From the NCBI GenBank assembly GCA_040398525.1, contig JBBATY010000018.1:3359-67358 (forward strand): a stretch of DNA of 64,000 bases, read 5' to 3'. The position numbers and the translations under genes were made by a program. The stretch is from VFMC01 sp040398525 (GTDB lineage Bacteria; Actinomycetota; Acidimicrobiia; Acidimicrobiales; Ilumatobacteraceae). Positions 42,194-51,056 of this stretch are shown here, piece after piece. The notes beneath the pieces are model-generated. The model saw only the letters and a program-made list of their open reading frames with translations, was not told the origin of the DNA and made no database searches. Position 1 is the stretch's first letter, and the number at the start of each line of letters is the position of its first letter.

Positions 42194-44001
42194 CAGAGCC
42201 GATCAGCCGCTGGACCGCGGTCGAGACGATCGGACGCGGGGTGCAGGAGGCTCCGGTGCTGCGCAGCGGCTTCGGAGTCACCTTGGCGCTCGCCATGGTG
42301 GGTGCGGCCGGACGTGTCGCGGTGCCGATCTTGGTGCAGCAGGCGATCGACCGGGGCCTCGACATCGGCGGGGTCGACATCGGAGGGGTCGACGTAGGCG
42401 GGGTCGACGTCGGAACGGTGTGGGTGCTCGCCATGGTGGCGCTGGCTGCCACGACGCTCGCCAGCGTCTGCCAGCGCACGGCGGTCAAACGACTCGGAGA
42501 TCGCAGTGAGGAGGCGCTGTACGGGCTGCGGGTGCGCTTGTTCGAGCACATCCACCGGCTGAGCATCGCCGACCACAACGAGGAGCGCAAAGGTGCCCTC
42601 GTTGCTCGGGTGACGAGCGATGTCGAGACGCTGGCGATGTTCTTCAGTTGGGGTGCGCTGGCGTGGCTGCTCGACAGCACGCTGATGGTGATCGTCGCCG
42701 CGGTGATGCTCGCCTACGACTGGGTGCTCGCGCTGGTGGCGTTCGTCGTCGCGGCGCCGCTCGTGCTCGTGCTCCAGCGCGTGCAACGCCATCTCGTGCG
42801 CGCCTACGACCGAGCGCGTTCGGACAACGCCGAGGTGCTCACCTCGATCAGCGAGGTCGTGGCGGGGGCCGAGACGCTGCGTGTCTATGACGCCGGGCAG
42901 CGGTACGCCGACGCCACGAAGGGAGCGAGCCGCCGCCGTTCGCGCTCGTTCATCAGGGCAGGCACGATCGGCGCCTTCCTGTTCCCGTCCGGTGAGGTGT
43001 TCAGCGTGCTCACGGTCGCCGCGGTGGTCGGTGTCGGCGTGTGGAGAGGGCCCGACTCCGGGCTGACGGTCGGGGCGATGGTGGGCTTCGTCTTCCTCAC
43101 CTACCGGTTCCTCGAGCCGATCGCCCAGTTCACCGAGGTCATCGATCAGACGCAGACCGCAGTCTCCGGCCTGCGCCGTGTGCTCGGTGTGCTCGAGATC
43201 CCGGCGGGGCCACCCGAGCCACGCCGACCGGTCGATCTGCCGACGGGCTCGCTCGGCATCGACATCGAGCACGTCACCTTCGCCTACCCGTCGCGTGGCG
43301 ACGACGATGAAGGACCTGTGCTCGTCGACGTGACGGCGCACATCCCGGCCGGCCAGCAGGTTGCGATGGTGGGCGAGACCGGGTCCGGCAAGACGACGCT
43401 AGGTCGTCTGGTGGCCCGCTTGGCCGACCCGACGGCCGGCGTGGTCCGCCTCGGAGGTGTTCCGCTCACCTCGGTCGCCAACGACGAGTTGCGCACCCGG
43501 TTGGTCGTGGTGCCGCAGGAGCCGTTCCTCTTCGACGGTTCGATCGCTGCCAACCTGGTGTTCGCCCGGCCGATGCTGAGCCTCGACCAGGTCGAGGCGG
43601 TAGTGCGCGACCTCGGTCTGGGCGACTGGCTGGAGAGCCTGCCCGAGGGCCTCGACACCGAGGTCGGCCAGCGTGGGTCGAACCTGTCGGCGGGTGAGCG
43701 GCAGTTGGTGGCCCTCGTCCGCGCCGCGCTCGTCGACCCGGACGTGCTGGTGCTCGACGAAGCCACCTCGTCGGTCGACGCACTCACAGAGGTGCGCATG
43801 TCGCGAGCGCTCGACCGGTTGTCGGCCGGCCGGACGACGATTGCGATTGCGCACCGCCTGTCGACTGCGGCGCGCGCCGACCGCGTGCTGGTCCTCGAGC
43901 AGGGCAGGTTGGTCGAGGACGGCTCCCACGCCGAGCTGCTCGAACGCGGTGGCGCCTACGCGGCGATGTACGCGGCCTGGGTGACGGCGACGACCAGCTG
44001 A
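42190..44001 (+). CDS. ABC exporter half-transporter, catalytic subunit B
   Basis: 603 residues with six-helix membrane domain and ATPase. Canonical motifs: MVGETGSGKTTLGR, LSAGERQLVALVRAAL (signature with Ala for Gly), LVLDEATSSVD with catalytic Glu, and AIAHRLST with the H-loop His. ATG 42190 overlaps the partner's stop (ATGA). Residues 58-77, in the loop after helix 1, are four copies of a five-residue repeat not expected in this family. Confidence 0.9.
   Translation: MTEPISRWTAVETIGRGVQEAPVLRSGFGVTLALAMVGAAGRVAVPILVQQAIDRGLDIGGVDIGGVDVGGVDVGTVWVLAMVALAATTLASVCQRTAVKRLGDRSEEALYGLRVRLFEHIHRLSIADHNEERKGALVARVTSDVETLAMFFSWGALAWLLDSTLMVIVAAVMLAYDWVLALVAFVVAAPLVLVLQRVQRHLVRAYDRARSDNAEVLTSISEVVAGAETLRVYDAGQRYADATKGASRRRSRSFIRAGTIGAFLFPSGEVFSVLTVAAVVGVGVWRGPDSGLTVGAMVGFVFLTYRFLEPIAQFTEVIDQTQTAVSGLRRVLGVLEIPAGPPEPRRPVDLPTGSLGIDIEHVTFAYPSRGDDDEGPVLVDVTAHIPAGQQVAMVGETGSGKTTLGRLVARLADPTAGVVRLGGVPLTSVANDELRTRLVVVPQEPFLFDGSIAANLVFARPMLSLDQVEAVVRDLGLGDWLESLPEGLDTEVGQRGSNLSAGERQLVALVRAALVDPDVLVLDEATSSVDALTEVRMSRALDRLSAGRTTIAIAHRLSTAARADRVLVLEQGRLVEDGSHAELLERGGAYAAMYAAWVTATTS
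42361..42420 (+). repeat. Four 15-bp tandem repeats in ABC subunit B loop
   Basis: Units of 15 bp (GACATCGGCGGGGTC and variants) at 42361, 42376, 42391 and 42406 encode DIGGV, DIGGV, DVGGV, DVGTV. They lengthen the external loop between helices 1 and 2 and should be prone to unit gain or loss. Confidence 0.9.
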
Positions 44002-44027
44002 GACGAGCCGAGCCGGCCGCCTGGCGC

Positions 44028-45053
44028 TCAGGTGCGGTCGGTCACGTCGACGAGCACCTTGATGGCGCTCGACGGGTCGTCGGCCAGCTCGGCGATTGCC
44101 GCGGGAAGCTCGGCCAGCGTGACGGTGCGGTCGTGCAGGGGTGCGACCTGCACGGAACCATCGGCGATGAGTGCAATCGCCTCGCCGAACTCGTGGTGGA
44201 GGTATCCGAGCGACGCGACGACGCTCACCTCCTTCACCAGCCAGCTGCCCGGTGCGATGGTGGCGGTACCGCTCGCCAGGCCGACCAGGTTGACACGACC
44301 GCCACGGCGTACCAGATCGACAGCCTGCTGGACGGTCGAGGGCACGCCAGCGCATTCGAACACGAGATCGGCCCCGGCTCGGCCGAACCTGGCTGCCGCA
44401 TCAGCAGGGGTGAGGGCTTCGTCGGCGCCGAGTGCCAGGGCGAGCTCGCGGCGCTTCGCGTCGGGCTCGACGGCGATGACGGCGGCTGCATCGAGGGCGA
44501 GGGCGCACTGCAGGGTCAGCAACCCGATCGGCCCACATCCCTGCACCACAACGACCTCGCCCGCCCGGGGGCGGCTGCGCAGCACGGCGTGCAGGGCCAC
44601 GGTCGTGGGCTCGACGATTGCGGCCTCGTCGTCGGTGAGCGCCAGGTCGACGCGCACCAAGCGGGCCGCGTCGACGGCGATCCGTGGAGCGAACCCACCG
44701 TGGGGCGGCGCGAGGCGATCGCGACCGATCATCCCCAGGAATGCCTGCACGCAGTAGGCGGTGCGGCCCGCCGTGCACTCCGGGCAGCGCCCACATGCAG
44801 GGGCGATGCCGGCGACGACGCGGTCTCCCTCGGTGAGGTGATCGACGCCGGCACCCAGCTCGGCGACCGTGCCCACCCACTCGTGCCCGCAGATCGACGG
44901 CGTGTACGGGTCGCTGCCGAGGAAGCCGTGGAGGTCGGTGCCGCAGATCCCGCAGCGGGTGATGTGGACCACCGCTGTGCCGGGCCGCGCCTCAGGTTCG
45001 GGCACCTCGACGAGCTCGAACCGGCGCTGGCCCGTGACGAGCCCGGCGCGCAT
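44028..45053 (-). CDS. Zinc-dependent medium-chain alcohol dehydrogenase
   Basis: 341 residues. Catalytic zinc site CGICGTDLHGFLG and GHEWVG; structural zinc site with four cysteines in CGRCPECTAGRTAYC. NAD(P) Rossmann segment VVVVQGCGPIGLLTLQCA. Related to sorbitol, threonine and L-idonate dehydrogenases. It overlaps the upstream ThuA-like gene by one base (TGATG), so the pair is coupled and may act on a sugar or polyol. Confidence 0.9.
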   Translation of the reverse strand: MRAGLVTGQRRFELVEVPEPEARPGTAVVHITRCGICGTDLHGFLGSDPYTPSICGHEWVGTVAELGAGVDHLTEGDRVVAGIAPACGRCPECTAGRTAYCVQAFLGMIGRDRLAPPHGGFAPRIAVDAARLVRVDLALTDDEAAIVEPTTVALHAVLRSRPRAGEVVVVQGCGPIGLLTLQCALALDAAAVIAVEPDAKRRELALALGADEALTPADAAARFGRAGADLVFECAGVPSTVQQAVDLVRRGGRVNLVGLASGTATIAPGSWLVKEVSVVASLGYLHHEFGEAIALIADGSVQVAPLHDRTVTLAELPAAIAELADDPSSAIKVLVDVTDRT

Positions 45054-45835
45054 CAGCTCGCCTCGCCTGCTGGCTCGATCGCCCAGGCGATCCCGCGTCG
45101 GAGCAGCTCGTGGAACTCGTCGAGCTCCCACGAGCCGCGTTCGATGACCGGCCAGTACCGGCCGTTGAACGGAGGGGCGATCATGTCCCAGTGCCCTCTG
45201 CAGTGCCCGAGGGTGAGGTAGAGCACGGCACCCTCGCCGAGGGGCCGGCGGTACATGACGAGCCGCGGCTCGTCGGAGTGCCACTCGCGCTCGGCGAAGC
45301 CGGGTCCGGAGTCGCCCGTCCAGCGGGTCTCGAGCAGCGGCTCGACCGCCCCGTGGTACTCGCTCAGGTACAGCTCGTCGTCGGCGTCGAACGGCTCGAT
45401 CCCGGCCACGAGCGGGTCGCTCTCGGCGCCTGGGGAGACGCTCACCCGATAGGGGGCGATCGGCGGATGCGACAGGAACTGGCTGCCCAGGGTGTCGGCG
45501 AAGGTCGGGAACACCCGCGGAGTGGTGAACGAGCCCGTGCCCAATGCCTCGGGGGGATCGATCGCGGAGTTCGTGCCGTGGAGCGCGAACCAGCGTCCGC
45601 CGCTCTCGACCCGGCTGCGCAGCGCCTGCTGGGCCTGCTCCGACGGGCGGACGTTGCACGTGTACGAGATGAGCAGCTCGCAGCGGGCGATGCGCTCGGT
45701 GTCCTCGTAGTCGGACGAGACAGTGGTACGGATGTTCGGGTGCTCGGCGAGCAACTGCAGCAGTTGGAGCCGTGCGTAGTCGAAGTCGTGCCACCATCCG
45801 CCGCAGACCAGATGGGCGTCGATCCGGCGGGTCAT
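45053..45835 (-). CDS. ThuA-like (trehalose utilisation) domain protein
   Basis: 260 residues with the ThuA/glutamine amidotransferase-like fold: LLAEHPNIRTTVSSDYEDTE, LISYTCNVRPSEQAQQALRS, GRWFALHGTNSA and the late GEGAVLYLTLGHCRGHWD. ThuA proteins take part in sugar oxidation pathways with dehydrogenases; adjacency to the alcohol dehydrogenase agrees. No nucleophilic cysteine elbow is evident. It follows the SDR gene by 13 bp in the same direction. Confidence 0.82.
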   Translation of the reverse strand: MTRRIDAHLVCGGWWHDFDYARLQLLQLLAEHPNIRTTVSSDYEDTERIARCELLISYTCNVRPSEQAQQALRSRVESGGRWFALHGTNSAIDPPEALGTGSFTTPRVFPTFADTLGSQFLSHPPIAPYRVSVSPGAESDPLVAGIEPFDADDELYLSEYHGAVEPLLETRWTGDSGPGFAEREWHSDEPRLVMYRRPLGEGAVLYLTLGHCRGHWDMIAPPFNGRYWPVIERGSWELDEFHELLRRGIAWAIEPAGEAS

Positions 45836-45848
45836 CGTGCCGGGTCGA

Positions 45849-46601
45849 TCAGAACTTGATCCGCTTGGTGTAGCCGCCGTCGATCACCAGGTTGGCTCCG
45901 GTGACGAGGCTCGCCGCCGGCGAGGCGAGGAAGGCGATCGCGTTGGCGATCTCGCGCGGGTCGCCGAGCCGCTTGATCGGCATCTTCGCCACCGTGGCGT
46001 CGTAGAACGCCTCCATGTGGGTCTTGATGGTGTCCCAGTTGCCGCCTTCGAAGAACACCGGTCCGGGCGACACGACGTTGACGCGGATCCCCTTCGATGC
46101 CAGCGCCTGGGACAGGTTGCCGGCGTAGGCGGTCATCGCGGCCTTCATCGGCCCGAAGCTGCCCGGCCCGGCGAACTCCTCCTGCGCAGCGATCGAGCTG
46201 AGGCAGACGATGGCGCCACCGCCGGACGCTTCCATTGCGGGCACGATCACGCCCTGGGCACGCACCAGGCCGAGGACGTCGAGGTTGAGGTTGTCGATCC
46301 AGGCCTGCTCGCCGCGGCCGCTTGCCGCTGAGACGTTGTGGACGAAGATGTCGAGGCCGCCGAGCTGTTCGACCGCCTGGGCGAGCCAGGCCTTGTACGC
46401 ATCGGCATCGGCGACGTCGACTGCGGCGCCAACGGCCTTGACGCCTGTGGCTGCCAGCGCGGCGACGGCCTCGCTCACGTCGCCACGCGCGCAGATCGCC
46501 ACGTCGCAGCCCTCCTCGGCCAGCAGCGATGCCGTGGCGAACCCCAGGCCACGCTTGCCGCCGGTCACGATCGCCTTCTTGCCCTTGAGACCCAGATCCA
46601 T
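45849..46601 (-). CDS. SDR-family protein with Tyr-to-Phe change at the catalytic site
   Basis: 250 residues, classical SDR fold: TGGKRGLGFA for the cofactor, VHNVSAAS in place of NNAG, and Ser136 in VCLSSIAAQ. The active-site YxxxK reads Phe149-Gly-Pro-Met-Lys153 in GSFGPMKAAM; the codon is TTC. Without the tyrosine hydroxyl the usual proton relay is broken, so the protein may catalyse a different reaction or have a non-catalytic role. A neighbouring tyrosine (MTAYAGN) might substitute. ATG 46601 has GGGGGCG upstream. It leads the SDR-ThuA-dehydrogenase operon. Confidence 0.87.
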   Translation of the reverse strand: MDLGLKGKKAIVTGGKRGLGFATASLLAEEGCDVAICARGDVSEAVAALAATGVKAVGAAVDVADADAYKAWLAQAVEQLGGLDIFVHNVSAASGRGEQAWIDNLNLDVLGLVRAQGVIVPAMEASGGGAIVCLSSIAAQEEFAGPGSFGPMKAAMTAYAGNLSQALASKGIRVNVVSPGPVFFEGGNWDTIKTHMEAFYDATVAKMPIKRLGDPREIANAIAFLASPAASLVTGANLVIDGGYTKRIKF

Positions 46602-46698
46602 CGAACGCCCCCTGTCGGTGTGCCCGGGTCGATGCACCCGGCCGACGGCGAGCATACGCACTGCTCGGCGAGGCGTGCCGAGTCGCGGCGGCGGTCGC
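46602..46698. other. 97-bp intergenic stretch
   Basis: Contains short GC-rich complementary segments around 46622-46665 (CCGGGTCGATGCACCCGG forms a 6-bp stem), possibly the terminator of the DUF2510 gene operon lying upstream on the same strand. No ORF or clear promoter is seen. Confidence 0.35.
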
Positions 46699-47442
46699 TC
46701 AGCCGCTGCCGAGCACGATGCTCGGGCTGTTCACCCGATCGATCCGGCACGCCAGCTCGGCGCTCGACGTGCCTCCGGCCGAGGTGGTGACCTCGAAGCG
46801 CACCGATTCCCCTGGGTCGACGACTGGCACCCGTGCCGATCGGTCGGCGAACTCGCCGGAGGAGTCGCCGAAGGTCACCGTCACCACGTAGGTGCGCGGC
46901 CGCGCGTCGCGGTTGCTGATCTCACCGATGGCGACGGCTCTGCCCTCGGCGTCGATGACACAGCTCACCACCTGCACATCGTGAGCGCCCGGGTCGCGGG
47001 CGCTGCGGAAGTCGTCGAGCAGGCTGCGGCTCGATGAGACACCGATCCCGGACAGACCGAGTGCGGCCACACCGCAGGCGATGCCGGCGATGGCGAGGGA
47101 TCGGCCACTGCCGGCACCGGGCCGGAGCCGCGCCATACCGATGACGCCCAGCACGATCGCCGAGAACGCCGCCGCCACACCCAGCACGACAACGAAGGGC
47201 ATCCAGCTGATCGCCAGCGCGATGACCGCCAGGGTGATCGACGTGAGTGCCGCCGCACGGCCGTGGGCGGTGGTGGGAGCTGGGTCGGGTGAGACGTCGG
47301 GATCGAACCCGCGTCGACCGTCGTCGGCCACATCGGCGGTCCACTCGCGGCCGTTGAACCAGCGGAAGTCGTGCCGACCCGACGGATCTGGATGCCACGC
47401 CGCGGCGGTCGCGTCGTTGCCCTGCCGCGATTCCTGGCTCAC
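46699..47442 (-). CDS. DUF2510/DUF4190-type membrane protein
   Basis: 247 residues. N-terminal DUF2510-like motif (AWHPDPSGRHDFRWFNGREWT), two or three transmembrane helices at ~66-140 (LTSITLAVIALAISW, VVVLGVAAAFSAIVLGVIGM, LAIAGIACGVAAL) as in DUF4190, and a C-terminal beta-rich external domain with two cysteines and a FxxE-type Ig-like pattern (ARPRTYVVTVTF, GESVRFEVT). Function unknown. GTG 47442 overlaps the acyl-CoA synthetase stop (GTGA), so it is coupled to that gene. Confidence 0.82.
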   Translation of the reverse strand: MSQESRQGNDATAAAWHPDPSGRHDFRWFNGREWTADVADDGRRGFDPDVSPDPAPTTAHGRAAALTSITLAVIALAISWMPFVVVLGVAAAFSAIVLGVIGMARLRPGAGSGRSLAIAGIACGVAALGLSGIGVSSSRSLLDDFRSARDPGAHDVQVVSCVIDAEGRAVAIGEISNRDARPRTYVVTVTFGDSSGEFADRSARVPVVDPGESVRFEVTTSAGGTSSAELACRIDRVNSPSIVLGSG

Positions 47443-49088
47443 GAGCCTGTCGCGATGGCGGCCTCGGCCGTTCGCCGAGCCCAGCGGTAGTCGCTCTTGC
47501 CGCTCGGGCTGCGCTCGACGATGTCGACCCAGACGATGCGCCGGGGCACCTTGTACGGCGCGACCCGGCTCCGGAGATGTGCGTCGAGCTCGGCATCGGA
47601 GACCGGGGTATCGCCGGCCCGGCGGGCCGCCACGAGGGTGACCGCTTCGCCGAACCGCACGTCGGGAATGCCGACCACGGCGCAGTCGAGCACCCCGGGA
47701 TGCGATCGCGCCGCGACCTCGACCTCCTCGGGGTAGACCTTCTCACCTCCGGTGTTGATGCACACCGAACCGCGGCCGAGCAGGTGCACGGTGCCGTCGG
47801 CGTCGATCGTGGCGTAGTCGCCTGGCACGGTGTACCGCACACCGTCGATCGTCCGGAACGTGGTGGCGGTGCGCTCGGGGTCGCCGTAGTAGCCGCTCGG
47901 CATCGGCCCACTGACGGCCAGCATGCCGACCACCCCCGAGCCGCGCTCGGCCGGCAGGCCGGTGGTGTCGTCGATCACGACGGCATTCGGCGGGGCGGTG
48001 AACACGGCCGTGTCGGTGGGGGCCTGACCGGGCATGGTCATCGAGAGCGCGAACGGGCCGCCCTCGCTCGCGCCGATCATGTCGATGATCGTCACCTGTG
48101 GGGCGTGGGCCTGGAAGGCGCGCTTCAGTTCGGAGGACAACGTGGCCCCGGTCGAGACGACACGCTGCAGGGAGTCGAGGTGGTACGGCGTGCCAGCGGC
48201 GAGCGCTGTATCGAGCGCGGCCACCATCGGCCGGGCGAACGCGTCGCCAACGATCGACAACTGGGTCACGGCGTGCTGCTCGACGAGCCGCCAGAGCTCG
48301 TCGGGGTCGAATCGCCGGCCCCCGAGCATCACCACCGTCCCGCCCATGACGAAGGCCTGGATGGCGAGGAACAGCGCCGTGCCGTGCATCAGCGGCGGGG
48401 CGCAGAGGTTCACCGGGCTGCGGCCGGCGGCGTTGAGCGACGCGGCGACCGCGCCGACCTCGGCCGGGGTGGTGGGAACGTCGAGCCCAGCGGTGACGTA
48501 GCCGGTGTAGGCGAGCGCGCCGAACAGGTCGGCATGGCGCCACATCACGCCCTTGGGCAGCCCGGTGGTGCCGCCGGTGTAGAGGAAGAGCAGGTCGTCG
48601 CCGGAGCGCTCCACAGGTGCTGCCGGGGCAGCGGCGGCGACCGCCTCGTGGTACCACTGGGCGCCCTCGACCAACGGGCTGCCGTCGTCCACCTGGAGCA
48701 ACAGCTTCAGGCGCGGCAGGCGCTCACGGGCGTTGGCGATCCGGTCGCCGAGCGAACCGTGGAAGACAACGGCCTCGGCGTCGGAGTTGTCGAGCACGTA
48801 CGCGACCTCGTCGGCGAGATAGCGGTAGTTGACGTTCACCGGTGTGGCCCGCACCTTGAAGGCGGCAAACACCGCTTCGAGGTACTCCGGGCAGTTGTAG
48901 AGCAGTTGCGCCACCTTGGCGTCGTGCCCGATGCCCGCGGAGGTGAGCGCCGTGGCCAGACGCGCAGCCCGTTCGTCGAGGGCGCTCCAGCGGATGACCT
49001 GTTCGCCCACGACCACTGCCCCGTGATCGGGCTGGGCGGCCGCCAGCGACTCCCACAGCGTCGCCCAGTTCTCCGAGAGTTGCCCCAT
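47439..49088 (-). CDS. Acyl-CoA synthetase (AMP-forming, FadD-like)
   Basis: 549 residues. ANL-superfamily motifs: LLFLYTGGTTGLPKGVMWRH (phosphate loop), MIGASEGGPF, GDYATIDADG and GRGSVCINTGGEKVYPEEVE (hinge), and PSGKSDYRW with the catalytic lysine. It activates a carboxylic acid as acyl-AMP then thioester; chain type is unknown, though the sequence is close to actinobacterial FadD17/19-like enzymes for steroid or fatty acids. ATG 49088 has GGAGG upstream and a TACGAT box at 49117-49112, so this gene has a short leader. Confidence 0.92.
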   Translation of the reverse strand: MGQLSENWATLWESLAAAQPDHGAVVVGEQVIRWSALDERAARLATALTSAGIGHDAKVAQLLYNCPEYLEAVFAAFKVRATPVNVNYRYLADEVAYVLDNSDAEAVVFHGSLGDRIANARERLPRLKLLLQVDDGSPLVEGAQWYHEAVAAAAPAAPVERSGDDLLFLYTGGTTGLPKGVMWRHADLFGALAYTGYVTAGLDVPTTPAEVGAVAASLNAAGRSPVNLCAPPLMHGTALFLAIQAFVMGGTVVMLGGRRFDPDELWRLVEQHAVTQLSIVGDAFARPMVAALDTALAAGTPYHLDSLQRVVSTGATLSSELKRAFQAHAPQVTIIDMIGASEGGPFALSMTMPGQAPTDTAVFTAPPNAVVIDDTTGLPAERGSGVVGMLAVSGPMPSGYYGDPERTATTFRTIDGVRYTVPGDYATIDADGTVHLLGRGSVCINTGGEKVYPEEVEVAARSHPGVLDCAVVGIPDVRFGEAVTLVAARRAGDTPVSDAELDAHLRSRVAPYKVPRRIVWVDIVERSPSGKSDYRWARRTAEAAIATGS

Positions 49089-49142
49089 CGTTCGCCTTCC
49101 TCCCCGCCGCAATCGTACGCAGTGCCGTACCATGCAAGGGCC
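49089..49142. promoter_or_regulatory. Divergent region, one leadered and one leaderless promoter
   Basis: Minus: TACGAT (49117-49112) then GGAGG before ATG 49088. Plus: TACCAT (49128-49133), 9 bases, ATG 49143. Confidence 0.4.
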
Positions 49143-49820
49143 ATGGAGATCGTCCTCATCCGCCACGGCGAGCCGGAGTGGTCGCGCGACGGCTTCGCCA
49201 TCGGGAACCCCCCGCTCACCGACCGCGGCCACCACCAGGCCGCAGCGATGGCCGACTACCTGCGTGACGAGAAGTTCGACGAAGTGCTGTGCTCGCCGCT
49301 CGTGCGTGCCCGTCAGACCGCCGAACCGCTGCTCGAGTTGTTGGGAATGCCCGAGCGGGTCGACCCCTGGCTGGAGGAGATCCGCAACCCGATGTGGCAC
49401 GGCACTCCGCAGGAGAAGGTCGACGAGGCGTACCGCCAGCAGAACGCCAAGGTGTCGCACGAGCGCTGGGAAGGCATCGAAGGGGGCGAGCCGCCCCGCG
49501 ACTTCGTCGACCGGATCCGCCTCGGCTGCGAGCTGTTCCTCGCCGAGCGGGGGATCACACGCATTCCCGGCGACCTCGCGGTCTGGCATGTCCCGACCCC
49601 CGAGGTGCGCATCGCGCTCGTGGCCCATGCCGGTACCAACTCGGTGATCATCTGCACCCTGCTCGGCCTCGACCCAACGCCGTGGGAGTGGGATCGTTTC
49701 GTGATCGGCCACGCGACCGTGAGCCGCCTCCGGACCCTCCAGCACGGCGACGGGCACAGCTTCAGCCTGATGTCGCTGTCCGACGACGAGTACCTCGCCC
49801 GCACCGACCGGACGTTCTGA
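49143..49820 (+). CDS. Histidine phosphatase family protein
   Basis: 225 residues. Phosphoglycerate mutase-like fold with the RHG motif in LIRHGEPEWS at residues 6-9 (phosphohistidine), RARQTAEPL for the second arginine and VAHAGT for the second catalytic histidine. It hydrolyses or transfers a phosphate; the substrate is unknown. GNPPLTDRGHHQA is the usual LT-x-G segment. Leaderless signature with a slightly long spacer. Confidence 0.88.
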   Translation: MEIVLIRHGEPEWSRDGFAIGNPPLTDRGHHQAAAMADYLRDEKFDEVLCSPLVRARQTAEPLLELLGMPERVDPWLEEIRNPMWHGTPQEKVDEAYRQQNAKVSHERWEGIEGGEPPRDFVDRIRLGCELFLAERGITRIPGDLAVWHVPTPEVRIALVAHAGTNSVIICTLLGLDPTPWEWDRFVIGHATVSRLRTLQHGDGHSFSLMSLSDDEYLARTDRTF

Positions 49821-49873
49821 GCCGACCCGCCTCGACGTCCGGCCGCTGCGCAGCGGTGCTCTAGGGTCGAACC

Positions 49874-50965
49874 ATGAGCTCCACCGAGATCGACCCAGAC
49901 AAGCTGAAGCTGTTCTCGTTCCAACTGTTCACCAAGCTCGAGGGCGCCGTCACCGCAGGCATGATCCACCTCGGCGACCAACTCGGGCTGTATGCCGCCA
50001 TGCGCGACGCAGCTGCGCCGCTCACCTCGGGTGAGCTCGCCGCGCAGTGCGAGCTCGCCGAGCGGTGGGTGCGCGAGTGGGCGTTCAACCAGGCGGCCGC
50101 CACCTTGATCACGGCGACGACGGGCGACGATGGTGTCGAGCGGTTCTCGTTGACCCCCGAGGCCGCAGTCGTGCTCGCCGCACCCGACCATCCGGCGTAC
50201 GGGATGGGCATGTTCCACCGGCTGCCGCAGACGATGCGGGCCGTCGAGGAGATGCCGACGAGCTTCCGCACCGGGCTCGGCCACGACTACGACAGCCACG
50301 GGCCGCAGGGGGCGGTCGGCATCGAGCGCAGCTTCGAGCCCTGGAACCGGGCCTTCTTGGTCCCGGTCGTGCTGCCCGCGCTCGACGGTGTCGTCGATCG
50401 GCTCCACGCTGGGGCCGATGTCGCCGACGTCGGCTGTGGCGCTGGCGGCGCGGTGCTCCTGATGGCTCGCGAGTTCCCCGCGAGTCGCTTCACCGGGTAC
50501 GACATCAGCCACTACGCGCTCGGCCGCGCTGCGCAGCGGCTCGACGAGTCCGGGCTCACCAATGCAGTGTTCCACGACCCTCGCGACCAGGGCTTGCCCA
50601 GCAACGCCTCGCTCGACTTCGTGACGACCTTCGACTGCATCCACGACATGACGCATCCGCAGGAGATGATGAACGCCATCCGCGCGTCGCTGAAGCCGGA
50701 CGGCACCTGGCTGCTGGTCGACATCAAGGCGCTCGACACCTTCGAGCAGAACGCGAAGAAGAACCCGATGGCCGCGCTGATGTACGGGATCAGCGTGCTC
50801 AGTTGCATGTCGTCGGCGCTGAGCGAGCCCGACGGGGCCGGCCTCGGCACGCTCGGTCTGTCGGAGAACCGGGCGCGAGAGATGGCGTCGATGGCTGGCT
50901 TCACCCGCTTCCGGCGACTTCCGGTCGAGCACTCGGTGAATGCCTTCTACGAAGTCCGCCCCTGA
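49874..50965 (+). CDS. SAM-dependent methyltransferase with N-terminal winged helix
   Basis: 363 residues. The N-terminal ~100 residues form a dimerisation/winged-helix domain (GDQLGLYAAMRDAAAPLTSG). The C-terminal Rossmann domain has motif I VADVGCGAGGAVLLMAREFP, the acidic ribose-binding Asp in TGYDIS, and FDCIHDMTHP as motif IV. It resembles, from memory, mycobacterial Rv2258c-type methyltransferases. Substrate unknown. TAGGGT at 49862-49867, 6 bases before ATG, indicates a leaderless mRNA. Confidence 0.88.
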   Translation: MSSTEIDPDKLKLFSFQLFTKLEGAVTAGMIHLGDQLGLYAAMRDAAAPLTSGELAAQCELAERWVREWAFNQAAATLITATTGDDGVERFSLTPEAAVVLAAPDHPAYGMGMFHRLPQTMRAVEEMPTSFRTGLGHDYDSHGPQGAVGIERSFEPWNRAFLVPVVLPALDGVVDRLHAGADVADVGCGAGGAVLLMAREFPASRFTGYDISHYALGRAAQRLDESGLTNAVFHDPRDQGLPSNASLDFVTTFDCIHDMTHPQEMMNAIRASLKPDGTWLLVDIKALDTFEQNAKKNPMAALMYGISVLSCMSSALSEPDGAGLGTLGLSENRAREMASMAGFTRFRRLPVEHSVNAFYEVRP

Positions 50966-51056
50966 TGCATCCGTCGTCCGGGAGTGCTTGCTCCTCCTCG
51001 CCCGCAACCAGGTGAGCGACGAGCTCGGCAGCGAGCCGAACCCCTTGCTGCGAGGG
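50966..51056. terminator. Convergent intergenic region with imperfect hairpin
   Basis: Around 51019-51054, CTCGGCAGC and GCTGCGAG can pair with one bulge, a weak terminator-like stem between the convergent methyltransferase and TetR-SnoaL genes. Nothing else is visible in these 91 bases. Confidence 0.3.

Noticed and set aside
42361..42420. Short direct repeats as a mobile element or iteron cluster
   Set aside because: Coding 15-mers inside an ABC exporter loop; no origin-related gene nearby.
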